Source: Edaphobacter acidisoli (GTDB lineage: Bacteria; Acidobacteriota; Terriglobia; Terriglobales; Acidobacteriaceae). From it: a stretch of DNA of 64,000 nucleotides. Each line of letters opens with the position of its first letter. The first letter of the stretch is position 1. Location: positions 2,294,001 to 2,358,000 of the forward strand of contig NZ_BMJB01000001.1 in the NCBI RefSeq assembly GCF_014642855.1. The letters are read 5' to 3'. Below are positions 1 through 8,502 of this stretch, one piece after another. The translations under genes and the position numbers were made by a program. The notes under the pieces were generated by a model. That model was not told the origin of the DNA and did no database searches. It saw only the letters and a list, made by a program, of their open reading frames with translations.

Positions 1-140
1 GGCTGGTAGCCGGTGGAGCGGACTGCATCAAGCACACGGCGGCGCACCGGTTCGCGGACGCCTGCACTTCCATTGAGTACGTGAGACACGGTTCCGAGCG
101 AGACGCCGGCAATCTTCGCAATGTCTTTCATTGTTGCCAT
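1..140 (-). CDS. LacI-family transcriptional regulator, N-terminal part (cut by window start)
   Basis: Only the first 46 codons lie in the window. They encode a classic LacI helix-turn-helix: MKDIAKIAGVSLGTVSHVLN followed by the hinge-proximal helix that reads VRRRVLDAVRSTGY. The start ATG is at 138-140 (read leftward), with a GAGGAAAG ribosome binding site about 6 bases upstream; an internal ATG three codons later is less well placed. The ligand-binding domain is outside the window, so the effector is unknown. The gene is divergent from the TonB-dependent receptor at 540, and three TGAAA-type palindromes lie in the 399-base intergenic region, so it probably represses both itself and the receptor. 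The LacI family assignment is firm; the effector is not known. Confidence 0.9.
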   Translation of the reverse strand, partial: MATMKDIAKIAGVSLGTVSHVLNGSAGVREPVRRRVLDAVRSTGYQ

Positions 141-209
141 GGGATGTCTTTCCTCGGCGGTGGAAGCGGAACCAGGTGTTTGTGAGCGCAGATTCAGTAT
201 AGATTGCAG

Positions 210-221
210 TGAAAGCTTTCA
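210..221. promoter_or_regulatory. LacI-type operator, copy 1
   Basis: TGAAAGCTTTCA is a perfect 12-base palindrome lying about 70 bases upstream of the lacI-type start. It is the same motif as the two palindromes nearer the receptor gene. The shape (TGAAA, central GC, TTTCA) fits LacI-family operators. Role inferred: autoregulation of the divergent regulator. Confidence 0.55.
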
Positions 222-345
222 TGCGCGCTCTGCGCCACCAGAATTGATGGGGTGATCCTGGCAGATGCGGATGGCGGGAGGTGTGCGGCTTAAGATACCT
301 GTATTCATAGGCGCACAGAACTGTCGGAAAAAGAAAGAAAATACA

Positions 346-375
346 TTGACAAGATTCCACATGCAGTTGTAGGGT
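346..375 (+). promoter_or_regulatory. Candidate sigma-70 promoter of the TonB receptor gene
   Basis: TTGACA at 346-351 is a consensus -35 box; 18 bases later TAGGGT at 370-375 is a weak -10 box. The predicted transcription start falls just before the operator at 391-406, so a bound repressor would block elongation or initiation. The -10 is poor, so confidence is moderate. Confidence 0.4.
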
Positions 376-390
376 TCTACATCATCACAA

Positions 391-406
391 TTTGAAAGCA
401 TTCAAA
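391..406. promoter_or_regulatory. LacI-type operator, copy 2
   Basis: TTTGAA, four bases, TTCAAA: a 16-base inverted repeat whose core TGAAAGCATTCA differs from copy 1 by one base. It sits immediately downstream of the candidate promoter, a typical repressor position. Confidence 0.55.
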
Positions 407-457
407 ATATTGAGTGCCTGATTCGAGAATCTTCAGCATTACAAGAACAAGAAGAAT

Positions 458-471
458 TTGAAAGGTTTCAA
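458..471. promoter_or_regulatory. LacI-type operator, copy 3
   Basis: TTGAAAGGTTTCAA is a near-perfect 14-base palindrome (6-base arms, centre GG) in the leader about 70 bases before the receptor start. It shares the TGAAA and TTTCA half-sites with copies 1 and 2. Copies 2 and 3 are 67 bases apart centre to centre, which would allow looping by a tetrameric or paired dimeric LacI protein (inference). Confidence 0.55.
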
Positions 472-539
472 GGCTACTCACATGCCTGGGCCGCAGACGG
501 CCGAATCCTCAAAGAAGAATTGGAAATGGAGGCTGAACC

Positions 540-3500
540 ATGAAGATGAAAACGAGACGTCGTCGGCTAGCTGGATGGCTCTTGGTGCTTGCTTTGACTG
601 CAATGAATTGGGGAAGTTCCGCAAACGCCCAAGCGACGAACGCGCAAATGTCCGGTAGAGTTGTAGACCCAACCGGAGCCGTAATTCCCAGTGCATCCAT
701 CGAGGTTACAAATACAGGAACCGGCCTGGACCGTACCGTTTCCAGCTCGGCGACTGGCGAATATACAATTCCTTCTCTGCCGGTCGGCACATACAGCCTG
801 AAGGCTACAGGGGCGGGGTTCAAAACTTACGCTCAGTCCGGGATCGTTCTTGAGGACGGACAAAATGCCCGTGTTGATGTAGTGCTGCAAGTCGGCAGCA
901 CAAACGAAACGGTTGAAGTCTCCGCGCAGGCAACGCAGGTGGACACCAGCTCGGCAACTGTCCGTACTGAGGTGGACAGCACCCAGATTAAAGAGCTACC
1001 CCTGAACACGCGCAATACGCTGCAACTCATCACCCTCGTGCCTGGAGTAGGTGCCGCCACCCTGCCCCCCGCAGTGATAAACCAGCGCAATGGGCCGACC
1101 TTCAGCGTGAATGGAAGCCGCGTTAACGGCAGTGAAGTCTCACTTGACGGCGCTATCTTTGTAACCGGACTCTACAACCGCCCAGCGAACCTTCCCAATC
1201 CTGACTCGATCGGGGAATTCTCGCTGATAACAAACAATGCCGGCGCAGAGTACGGACATGCGTCGGGAGGAGCATTTGTAGCCGTCAGCAAAGCGGGAAC
1301 CAACAGCTTCCATGGATCGGCATGGGAGTTTTTGCGTAACGACGCGCTCAATGCGAGAAACTGGTTCGCGCCCGCTCCGGCGGCAAAACCGATATTGAAA
1401 CAAAACCAATTCGGCGTCGCTGGCGGCGGACCGGTCCTCAAGAACAAGGTATTCTTCTTCGCCACCTACGAGGGCCTGCGAATTCATCAGGTAACTCTTG
1501 AGAATCTCGCCACCATAACACCGGCTCAGCGTAGTGGGGACTTTAGCGCTCTTACAGCGCAACTCCACGACCCGTATAACGCCACATGCGGTACAAATGG
1601 CAATGGTCCGGGTACTGGCAGCACTCCCTGTAATTACACTACCGCCAATGGATATGCAGGCACAAATCAAATTCCCAAGAGCGAATGGGACACGATGTCA
1701 GTGGCCTTCATGAATACCTACATACCCACTCCAACCCTGCAGCCCTCCGGGCAGTGGGCGTATACGGACCAGGTGGCAACTCCTACCAGCGGCAACCAAT
1801 ACACGATCAGAGGCGATTACCGCGTAACGAAAAACGATCAGGCGTATGTACGTTTCTTCCATATGGTTACCTCGGCCGTAACCGGTCCTCCATATTCCTC
1901 CATCATTTCCTCTAAGTTCTACGACAACTTCTCCAACTCCAATTGGGGTACTACCGTCAGGGATACACACACGTTCTCGTCCAACCTGATTGGCGACTTC
2001 GGATTTTCGGACACAAATCTATCGACCACCGGCACCCCCGAGGGAACAATCATAACGGGGACGCAAATGGGAGCCCAATATAATACCGGCGGATACAACG
2101 TTTCTCCGTTGGTGTCAGTATCTGGTGTCACAAGTTTTGGTTCAGGGAATCCATGGTATGAAAATACGGCTTTGAAACAAGCCGACGCAAAGCTGTCATG
2201 GGTCAAGGGAAAGCATCTATGGCAGTTCGGTGCGATGGCCCTTCGTGAAGCCGAGAACATCGAATGGATCGACACGAACTCCGCCGGAAATCCAACCTTT
2301 AGCGGCATTGAGACGGGAAACAATTGGGCCGACTATCTTATTGGGAAGCCTATCAGCTTCGGACAGTACACCCCTTATTACGGTAACGAGCATTCAGTGG
2401 AATTGGGATTCTATGCTCAAGATGCATATAAGGCATCGTCTCGGCTGACACTGAATCTGGGCGTACGGTGGGATCTCTTCTTCCCCTGGGTAGAATTTAA
2501 TCACGACTCTCCTACTGTTACCTTCGATCCGAGTTTTCATTCCACGCGATTCCCAACCGCTCCTCCGGGCCTCGCATTTCCTGGGGACCCCGGAATTCCG
2601 TCCGGGACCATCTTCATGGACAAAGGTGACTTTGCGCCGCGGCTTGGATTTGCCTACGACGTCTTCGGCGATGGAAAGACATCGGTTCGCGGAGGTTATG
2701 GCATCTTCTATAACGCACCTGGGGCGATCACCATGGCCAATGAAATTGAGGCGCCGCCATTCGAGACGCAACTGGTATTCACCCCGAATACTTTCACCAA
2801 TCCCTACGGAGGGACTGGTTACACAAACCCATTCCCATACCCCTACCTCAACCCCGGAACGAACCCGCTATGGCCGTTTCCGGCGCAGTTTTATTCGCCG
2901 GACCCGCATCTCAAGAATGCGTTCACGCAACAATACAATTTCAACGTGCAGCATGAGTTCCCGAAAGACTTCATGGTGCAGGCCGGCTATGTTGGAAGTC
3001 ACGGAAACCAGTTGTGGGATGGGAACCAGGCCAATGCGGCTCCCTACTCCGCAGGAGGTACCGCAGCAAATGCGCAGTCGCGCCGTCCTTTCCTGCCCCA
3101 GTATTACGCTGGCATCACAAGAATAGCCAATATTGGATTCTCCAATTACAACTCCATGCAGATCACCGCACGGAAGCGCTTTTCCGCGGATTATACCATG
3201 CAATTCGCTTACACGTTCGCGAAGTCTCTCGACGCGGGCTCCTATGCCGATGCGGATGGTGGAACTGCACAAAATCCGGCCAGTCCCATCGCCGGCGAAT
3301 ATGCCAGGTCCGACTTCAATCAGAAGCATCTGTTGAGCGTCAACGGGGTTTGGAATCTTCCGCAGTTTGAGAAGCTGGGCCCTGCAAAATATGCTGCAGG
3401 TGGATGGATGGTTTCAGGAATTGTGAGTTACAGCAGCGGTACTCCGTTCTCTGTTACTACCGGGTCCGCAGCACCCTGGCTCGGAGCGGGCAGGGATATT

Positions 3501-3884
3501 GGAGCCCTGCGCCTGAACGTGACGGGCACGAACCCCTGTGCAGGTTGCGGTGGCCGTGACTCGTGGGCCAGAACGGGATATTTCAACACAACGGCCTTCG
3601 CTTCGCCGCTCGTCGCGCCTGCCGTCTACGGAACCTTCGGCAACAGCGGACGCAACAGCCTTGTCGGCCCCTCGTATTTCGATACCGACATGAGCCTTGT
3701 GAAGAACTTTCCTCTGTTGTTCCGTGAAAACTCGAAAGTTCAATTTCGCGCTGACTTTTTCAACCTTTTCAACAACGTAAACTTTAGCAACCCAACCACC
3801 TCGAGCGCTTCGTCTGTCTTTGGCAAGATTACTTCTGCCCAAAACGCCAGACAGGTCCAGCTTGCGCTCCGGTTGGACTTTTAG
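540..3884 (+). CDS. TonB-dependent receptor, Oar-like, with N-terminal carboxypeptidase-regulatory-like domain
   Basis: A 1114-residue outer-membrane protein. It has a signal peptide (RRRR near the N-terminus, hydrophobic core, ANAQA cleavage region at about 30), a transthyretin/carboxypeptidase-regulatory-like domain at about 36-115 (SGRVVDPTGAVIPSASIEVT), a plug domain at about 140-260 (ELPLNTRNTLQLITLVPG), and a long beta-barrel with many alternating aromatic strands ending in ALRLDF, where a terminal Phe fits BAM recognition. Such receptors import oligosaccharides or other large solutes using TonB-ExbBD energy. The start is chosen for GGAGG at 528-532, seven bases upstream. It is preceded by LacI-type operators and followed by a permease, kinase and mutarotase, so a sugar or nucleoside substrate is likely; the exact substrate cannot be read. 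Confidence 0.92.
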   Translation: MKMKTRRRRLAGWLLVLALTAMNWGSSANAQATNAQMSGRVVDPTGAVIPSASIEVTNTGTGLDRTVSSSATGEYTIPSLPVGTYSLKATGAGFKTYAQSGIVLEDGQNARVDVVLQVGSTNETVEVSAQATQVDTSSATVRTEVDSTQIKELPLNTRNTLQLITLVPGVGAATLPPAVINQRNGPTFSVNGSRVNGSEVSLDGAIFVTGLYNRPANLPNPDSIGEFSLITNNAGAEYGHASGGAFVAVSKAGTNSFHGSAWEFLRNDALNARNWFAPAPAAKPILKQNQFGVAGGGPVLKNKVFFFATYEGLRIHQVTLENLATITPAQRSGDFSALTAQLHDPYNATCGTNGNGPGTGSTPCNYTTANGYAGTNQIPKSEWDTMSVAFMNTYIPTPTLQPSGQWAYTDQVATPTSGNQYTIRGDYRVTKNDQAYVRFFHMVTSAVTGPPYSSIISSKFYDNFSNSNWGTTVRDTHTFSSNLIGDFGFSDTNLSTTGTPEGTIITGTQMGAQYNTGGYNVSPLVSVSGVTSFGSGNPWYENTALKQADAKLSWVKGKHLWQFGAMALREAENIEWIDTNSAGNPTFSGIETGNNWADYLIGKPISFGQYTPYYGNEHSVELGFYAQDAYKASSRLTLNLGVRWDLFFPWVEFNHDSPTVTFDPSFHSTRFPTAPPGLAFPGDPGIPSGTIFMDKGDFAPRLGFAYDVFGDGKTSVRGGYGIFYNAPGAITMANEIEAPPFETQLVFTPNTFTNPYGGTGYTNPFPYPYLNPGTNPLWPFPAQFYSPDPHLKNAFTQQYNFNVQHEFPKDFMVQAGYVGSHGNQLWDGNQANAAPYSAGGTAANAQSRRPFLPQYYAGITRIANIGFSNYNSMQITARKRFSADYTMQFAYTFAKSLDAGSYADADGGTAQNPASPIAGEYARSDFNQKHLLSVNGVWNLPQFEKLGPAKYAAGGWMVSGIVSYSSGTPFSVTTGSAAPWLGAGRDIGALRLNVTGTNPCAGCGGRDSWARTGYFNTTAFASPLVAPAVYGTFGNSGRNSLVGPSYFDTDMSLVKNFPLLFRENSKVQFRADFFNLFNNVNFSNPTTSSASSVFGKITSAQNARQVQLALRLDF

Positions 3885-3948
3885 CACAAGACGACCCACT
3901 TGGAGGCAGTCAGACCCGATTGGCTTCCGGATCTGGCTGCCACAACAA

Positions 3949-3974
3949 GTGGCCAGCTATAAGTGGTCAGCTAT
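3949..3974. repeat. Tandem 12-base direct repeat upstream of the permease gene
   Basis: GTGGCCAGCTAT at 3949-3960 is repeated as GTGGTCAGCTAT at 3963-3974, giving a 14-base period with one mismatch. It lies in the 161-base gap between receptor and permease. It could be a direct-repeat activator site or simple slippage; no function can be read from it. Confidence 0.45.
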
Positions 3975-4045
3975 TTATTGTGTAGCAAGCTGGAGTTTCG
4001 CACACGCATCGTGCGGCTGCAATTGTTGAAATGCGAAGGAGAGCC

Positions 4046-5044
4046 ATGTATCAGCCTGAGGCCTACTGGATTGCGCTGTTGTTGATGTTGGTAAGCATGC
4101 TGTGCTGGGGGTCTTGGGCAAACGCGGTCAAGCTGTGTCCGGGGTACCGTTTTCAACTCTTCTACTGGGACTATGTTCTTGGCTTGATTGCGGCCGCGGT
4201 AGTGTGGGGTCTGACATTTGGAAGTTTTGGATCGACAGGGATGCCGTTCCTGCAGGATGTAGCAAAGACTTCGAGCCAGGCACTTCTGCTGGCCTTTGCA
4301 GGGGGCGCAGTCTTCAACATTGCAAATTTGCTGCTGGTTGCGGCCATCGATATTGCCGGATTAGCCGTCGCATTTCCGGTCGGAATCGGGCTCGCGCTGG
4401 TGGTTGGAGCAGTCAGCAACTACATTCTTTCTCCGAAAGGCAATCCGCTTCTTCTTTTCGGAGGCATCGCGCTGGTGGTTGGTGCCATTGTGCTCGATGC
4501 AATGGCTTACCGGCAAAGAGAGAGCGGACAACCCAGGTCGGCACGGCGCGGACTGATCATCAGTCTGATCTCTGGACTGCTGATGGGAAGTTTTTATCCG
4601 CTGGTATCGGGGGCAATGAGTGGTGAACACGCAATTGAGCCGTACGCAGCAGTTCTTTTCTTCGCCATTGGGGTGGCTGTCTGCGCTGTGCCTGTGAACT
4701 ATTTATTCATGCGCTTTCCGCTCGACGCCGGTCTGCCTGTGAAGATGCAGAGCTATCGGGTGGCGCCGCTGCGCTGGCATTTGGCGGGGATTCTTGGCGG
4801 AGCAATCTGGTGCACGGGTGCGCTGGCGAACTTTCTTGCCTCCAAAGCGCACATTGTTGGGCCGGCCGTTTCGTACTCCATCGGCCAGGGCGCAACCATG
4901 ATCTCCGCAGCGTGGGGTGTGTTTATCTGGCATGAGTTTGCGTCGGCCTCACCGAGGGCCAGGATACTGCTGACCTGGATGTTCATTCTGTTTTTGAGTG
5001 GGCTGGGAACGATTGCAATTGCACCACTTTCTAATCTGCGCTGA
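4046..5044 (+). CDS. GRP/DMT-superfamily sugar permease
   Basis: A 332-residue integral membrane protein with about ten hydrophobic helices. The first reads YWIALLLMLVSMLCWGSWAN and is followed by WDYVLG; the GSWAN-type motif and helix number resemble the glucose/ribose porter (GRP) and ureide permease branch of the drug/metabolite transporter superfamily. A start at 4031 in the same frame is possible, but AAGGAG at 4036-4041 fits the ATG at 4046 much better. It precedes a ribokinase-type gene by 21 bases, so the pair probably imports and phosphorylates one sugar across the inner membrane. Ribose (RbsU-like), fucose or a nucleoside-derived compound are all possible; the substrate is inferred from neighbours only. 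Confidence 0.75.
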   Translation: MYQPEAYWIALLLMLVSMLCWGSWANAVKLCPGYRFQLFYWDYVLGLIAAAVVWGLTFGSFGSTGMPFLQDVAKTSSQALLLAFAGGAVFNIANLLLVAAIDIAGLAVAFPVGIGLALVVGAVSNYILSPKGNPLLLFGGIALVVGAIVLDAMAYRQRESGQPRSARRGLIISLISGLLMGSFYPLVSGAMSGEHAIEPYAAVLFFAIGVAVCAVPVNYLFMRFPLDAGLPVKMQSYRVAPLRWHLAGILGGAIWCTGALANFLASKAHIVGPAVSYSIGQGATMISAAWGVFIWHEFASASPRARILLTWMFILFLSGLGTIAIAPLSNLR

Positions 5045-5065
5045 TTGATATACGAGGAGACGCAC

Positions 5066-6010
5066 TTGCAGAACTCAAAGCCTATTATCGTTGTGGGCAG
5101 CATCAATACGGATCTGGTTTCAGTAACCGAGAGAATGCCGTTGTCCGGAGAAACAGTTCTGGGCAGCGACTTCAATATTTATCCTGGCGGCAAAGGGGCC
5201 AACCAGGCAGTATCTGTCGCGCGGCTCGGATACCCGGTGCGCATGATTGGCCGCGTCGGCAGCGATTCGTTTGGACGCGAAGCACACATGCACCTGAATC
5301 GTGCAGGCGTCGACACTGAGCTTGTAGAAACAAATGATGGGCCGTCAGGCATTGCGGTCATTTGTGTTGCGGCTTCGGGAGACAACAGCATTATTGTGAC
5401 CCCGGGCGCAAACGCGACACTGACGCCCGCATATCTGGAGCAGCACTACTCGGAAATTCGGAATGCGGGTGCTGTACTGGCGCAACTTGAGATTCCGCTG
5501 GACACAGTTGAATACCTGGGTGAGATCTGCTCGCGCGAAGGAATTCCATTCATTCTCGATCCTGCTCCTGCTGCGACTCTGTCCGATGGTCTTTTCAAGC
5601 ACGTTACGTGGCTGACGCCGAACCTGACGGAAGCAACCTTCTATGCCGCTGACGGAGCGGGAGCGGCGGAGCTTGAGCCGCGAAGCGCTGTGCGGCGCCT
5701 GCAGCAAAAGGGAGCCCAGGGGGTTTTGCTGAAACTTGGGCAGGAAGGCGTGGTGGTGGGGGATAGAGACGGCAGGATCGAAGCCCTGCCAGCGTTCGAC
5801 GTGCGGGCGGTCGATACAACGGCAGCGGGAGACGCATTCAATGGTGGATTTGCCGTAGGCCTGATGAAGGGAAAGAGCGCGATTGAGAGCGCGCGGTTTG
5901 CGACCGCAGTGGCAGGTATTTCGGTGACACGCCCAGGCGCCCAGCCTTCCATGCCCACGCTCAAGGAAGTGGAGCAATTCATCGCCGAACAGTCTGTCAG
6001 AGTGACTTGA
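5066..6010 (+). CDS. rbsK: PfkB-family sugar kinase, ribokinase type
   Basis: A 314-residue cytoplasmic kinase transferring phosphate from ATP to a sugar. PfkB signatures are clear: IIVVGSINTD at the start, YPGGKGANQAVSVARLG near residue 40, and the second signature DTTAAGDAFNGGFAVGL with catalytic Asp about 256. The length and the GGKGANQA motif are those of ribokinase. Translation most likely begins at TTG 5066, which has GAGGAG at 5053-5058; an in-frame TTG at 5045 has no ribosome binding site. It lies between a permease and a secreted protein gene, with a FucU/RbsD mutarotase downstream, consistent with uptake followed by anomer conversion and phosphorylation. Ribose is the family default, but neighbouring FucU means another sugar cannot be excluded. 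Confidence 0.85.
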   Translation: MQNSKPIIVVGSINTDLVSVTERMPLSGETVLGSDFNIYPGGKGANQAVSVARLGYPVRMIGRVGSDSFGREAHMHLNRAGVDTELVETNDGPSGIAVICVAASGDNSIIVTPGANATLTPAYLEQHYSEIRNAGAVLAQLEIPLDTVEYLGEICSREGIPFILDPAPAATLSDGLFKHVTWLTPNLTEATFYAADGAGAAELEPRSAVRRLQQKGAQGVLLKLGQEGVVVGDRDGRIEALPAFDVRAVDTTAAGDAFNGGFAVGLMKGKSAIESARFATAVAGISVTRPGAQPSMPTLKEVEQFIAEQSVRVT

Positions 6011-6126
6011 TGCGAGCGAGTCTAGAGAATCCCACGACTGACAATCCCTAACCAATGTTGAGCCACGTATATGGCCGCCAGATTCTTCGCGCGGGCGCTG
6101 CGCACCCTGAATACATAGGAGACGAA

Positions 6127-8397
6127 ATGAAATCGGGAATTCGCAATTTTGTTCGGATATCTGCCCTTGCCGCAGGGGCGGCAATTTTAACTGGTTCCGC
6201 GTTTGCACAGGGTCTGTTCTTTGGGCCGCAAGGTCAGCAGTTCCCTCCCCCCGCTTGCTACACGAGTCACCCGATATGGATAGGATACGTCCCCTGTACT
6301 TCTGCAAGTCACGCCGCCTGGCTCGCAGACATGACCCACTGGCGAATGGAGGAGCACATTCGTATCGGGTATGATTCGTCCCGCTACGCTCTCCCTCAAC
6401 TGCAATGGATCCAACACAGCTTTATTCAGCCCCAGATGATGGTGCACGACCGCTATTTCTATGACCCGATTGCGGGACAGTACACAGTCGACAAGTATCT
6501 GGATGATCTTGAAAAGCGTTATGGCGGCATCGATGCAGTCCTGGTTTGGGCGGTTTATCCCAACGCAGGCATCGACGATCGCAATCAGCTTGACATGGTG
6601 CGATCGATGCCCGGAGGCGTCGAGGGTGTTCGCAAGATGGTGGAGGATTTCCATCGCCGCGGCGTGCGTGTCCTGTTTCCTATGATGATGTGGGACCAGG
6701 GCACGCATGATCCCGGCAAGCCGTGGCCCAATGCCATCGCCGAGCTCATGAAGGAGATCGATGCGGACGGCATCAATGGCGATACGCAGGAAGGTGTACC
6801 GCTGGCGTTTTCGTTGGCCGCCGAAAAGATCAATCATCCGTTGGCGTTTGAGCCGGAGCGCGGCCCTGCTGATGAAGGACTTGCCTGGAATGTCCTCACC
6901 TGGGGTCAGTACAAATATGAGTTTGCCCCCAAAGTTGACAGGTATCGCTGGCTGGAACCGCGTCACCAGGTCAATATTCAAGGCCGCTGGGATCGCGACA
7001 AAGCGGACGCCTTGCAGTACGCCTTCTTCAATGGCGAAGGATGGGAGAGTTGGGAGAACGTCTGGGGAATCTGGAACGGCGTGACTCCGCGCGATGGAGA
7101 GGCAACGCGCCGGGTCGCAACCATCGAGCGCGCCGTGGCCCCCTTCTTCGCAAGTACCGGTTGGGAACCGTACTACCCCATGTCGCGATATGGAATCTAT
7201 GCGAGCCGCTGGCCGTTGGGCGAACAAACCGTATGGACGATTGTCAATCGCAATGAATACGACGTCGACGGTGAGCAGATGACAGTGCCGCACCGGGACG
7301 GCATGCGTTATTTCGATCTCTACCACGGTGTGGAGCTGAAGCCGTTGACGGAAGGCAAGGAAGATATCTTGCAGTTCGCCCTGGAGGCTCATGGGTACGG
7401 CGCCGTGCTGGCGGTCGCCGGTGAACCCAATGCCCCCATCAAGGAACTGATGACAAAGATGGCGCAGATGACGGCGAAGCCGCTCTCCGACTATTCACAC
7501 GAGTGGACCGCGCTTCCGCAGAAGCTTGTGGAGATCGCTCCCACACAGCCGGCAACTTCTACGCCCGAAGGGATGATTCGCATCGAAGGCGGCAACTTCA
7601 ATTTCAAAGTCGAAGGTATCGAAATCGAGGGATCGAATGACATCGGTGTGGATGTGCAGTATCCGTGGGAGAGCAGCGCGCAACGCTTCCACGAACATCG
7701 TATGCAGATCAAACCCTTCTACATCGACAAGTACCCAGTGACCAACGCGGAGTTCAAGAAGTTTCTTGACGCATCGCATTACCATCCCAAAGATGATTTG
7801 AATTTCTTGAAGGACTGGAAGAGTGGAACCTACCCGGCTGGCACAGCGAACAAGCCAGTGACATGGGTATCCCTGGAAGACGCACGCGAATATGCGAAGT
7901 GGGCAGGCAAGCGGCTACCGCACGAGTGGGAATGGCAGTATGCTGCGCAGGGAAACGACGGCCGCATCTATCCGTGGGGCAATTGCGACTGGCAGTCGGC
8001 AGCGCATTCCAGTCCTGATCCATCCAGAAGTCCAATTTCGGCATCATCTATTACTCCCTGCCACTGGGGGACGAATCCCAACGATGCACCTGCTCCGATC
8101 TCCGACCATGGCCGTGTAATGGGTCCGGCAAGCGATGTGGATGCACACCCCAATGGAGCAAGCCCATTTGGCGTGATGGACATGGTGGGGAATGTGTGGC
8201 AATGGACGGACGAATATGTGGACGACCACACGCGCGCGGCAATTCTGCGCGGAGGCAGCCACTATCGCCCATCCGGTTCGCTCTGGTATTTCCCCGAGGC
8301 GTACAGGAACGATCAGCACGGCAAGCTGCTGTTGATGGCTCCCAGCTACGATCGCTCAGGTACGGTAGGTTTCCGATGTGTGAAGGATGCCCAGTGA
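6127..8397 (+). CDS. Secreted fusion: TIM-barrel glycosidase-like region plus SUMF1/formylglycine-generating-enzyme-like domain
   Basis: A 756-residue exported protein. The start at 6127 has AGGAG five bases upstream and yields a normal signal peptide (MKSGIRNF..., cleavage near GSAFAQG); an in-frame ATG at 6055 would bury it. Residues about 80-400 look like a TIM-barrel glycoside-hydrolase-type fold: GGIDAVLVWAVYPNAG, then VRVLFPMMMWDQG and IDADGINGDTQEG. A short beta region follows. From about 479 to the end is a SUMF1/EgtB-like C-type-lectin fold with its hallmarks: MIRIEGGNF, PWGNCDW, GMVGNVWQW-like VMDMVGNVWQWTDEYV, LRGGSHYRPS and the final GFRCVKD. The two active-site cysteines of true formylglycine-generating enzymes are not present, so a binding role is more likely than catalysis. 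It sits inside the sugar locus, between kinase and mutarotase. Confidence 0.75.
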   Translation: MKSGIRNFVRISALAAGAAILTGSAFAQGLFFGPQGQQFPPPACYTSHPIWIGYVPCTSASHAAWLADMTHWRMEEHIRIGYDSSRYALPQLQWIQHSFIQPQMMVHDRYFYDPIAGQYTVDKYLDDLEKRYGGIDAVLVWAVYPNAGIDDRNQLDMVRSMPGGVEGVRKMVEDFHRRGVRVLFPMMMWDQGTHDPGKPWPNAIAELMKEIDADGINGDTQEGVPLAFSLAAEKINHPLAFEPERGPADEGLAWNVLTWGQYKYEFAPKVDRYRWLEPRHQVNIQGRWDRDKADALQYAFFNGEGWESWENVWGIWNGVTPRDGEATRRVATIERAVAPFFASTGWEPYYPMSRYGIYASRWPLGEQTVWTIVNRNEYDVDGEQMTVPHRDGMRYFDLYHGVELKPLTEGKEDILQFALEAHGYGAVLAVAGEPNAPIKELMTKMAQMTAKPLSDYSHEWTALPQKLVEIAPTQPATSTPEGMIRIEGGNFNFKVEGIEIEGSNDIGVDVQYPWESSAQRFHEHRMQIKPFYIDKYPVTNAEFKKFLDASHYHPKDDLNFLKDWKSGTYPAGTANKPVTWVSLEDAREYAKWAGKRLPHEWEWQYAAQGNDGRIYPWGNCDWQSAAHSSPDPSRSPISASSITPCHWGTNPNDAPAPISDHGRVMGPASDVDAHPNGASPFGVMDMVGNVWQWTDEYVDDHTRAAILRGGSHYRPSGSLWYFPEAYRNDQHGKLLLMAPSYDRSGTVGFRCVKDAQ

Positions 8398-8502
8398 AGG
8401 CTAATATCAGCAAGGAGTCGGTAATGCCAGCGACGGGGCGCTGCGGATCTATTGGACTTGAGTTAAGCACGCAGTAACTTCGAAAGCGAAAGGACTGATG
8501 CA

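Noticed and set aside
6187..7392. Antisense open frame opposite the TIM-barrel/FGE gene
   Set aside because: No recognisable motif; the plus-strand gene has a signal peptide, ribosome binding site and domains.
7561..8397. Active formylglycine-generating enzyme
   Set aside because: The pair of active-site cysteines is absent, so only a fold resemblance is claimed.
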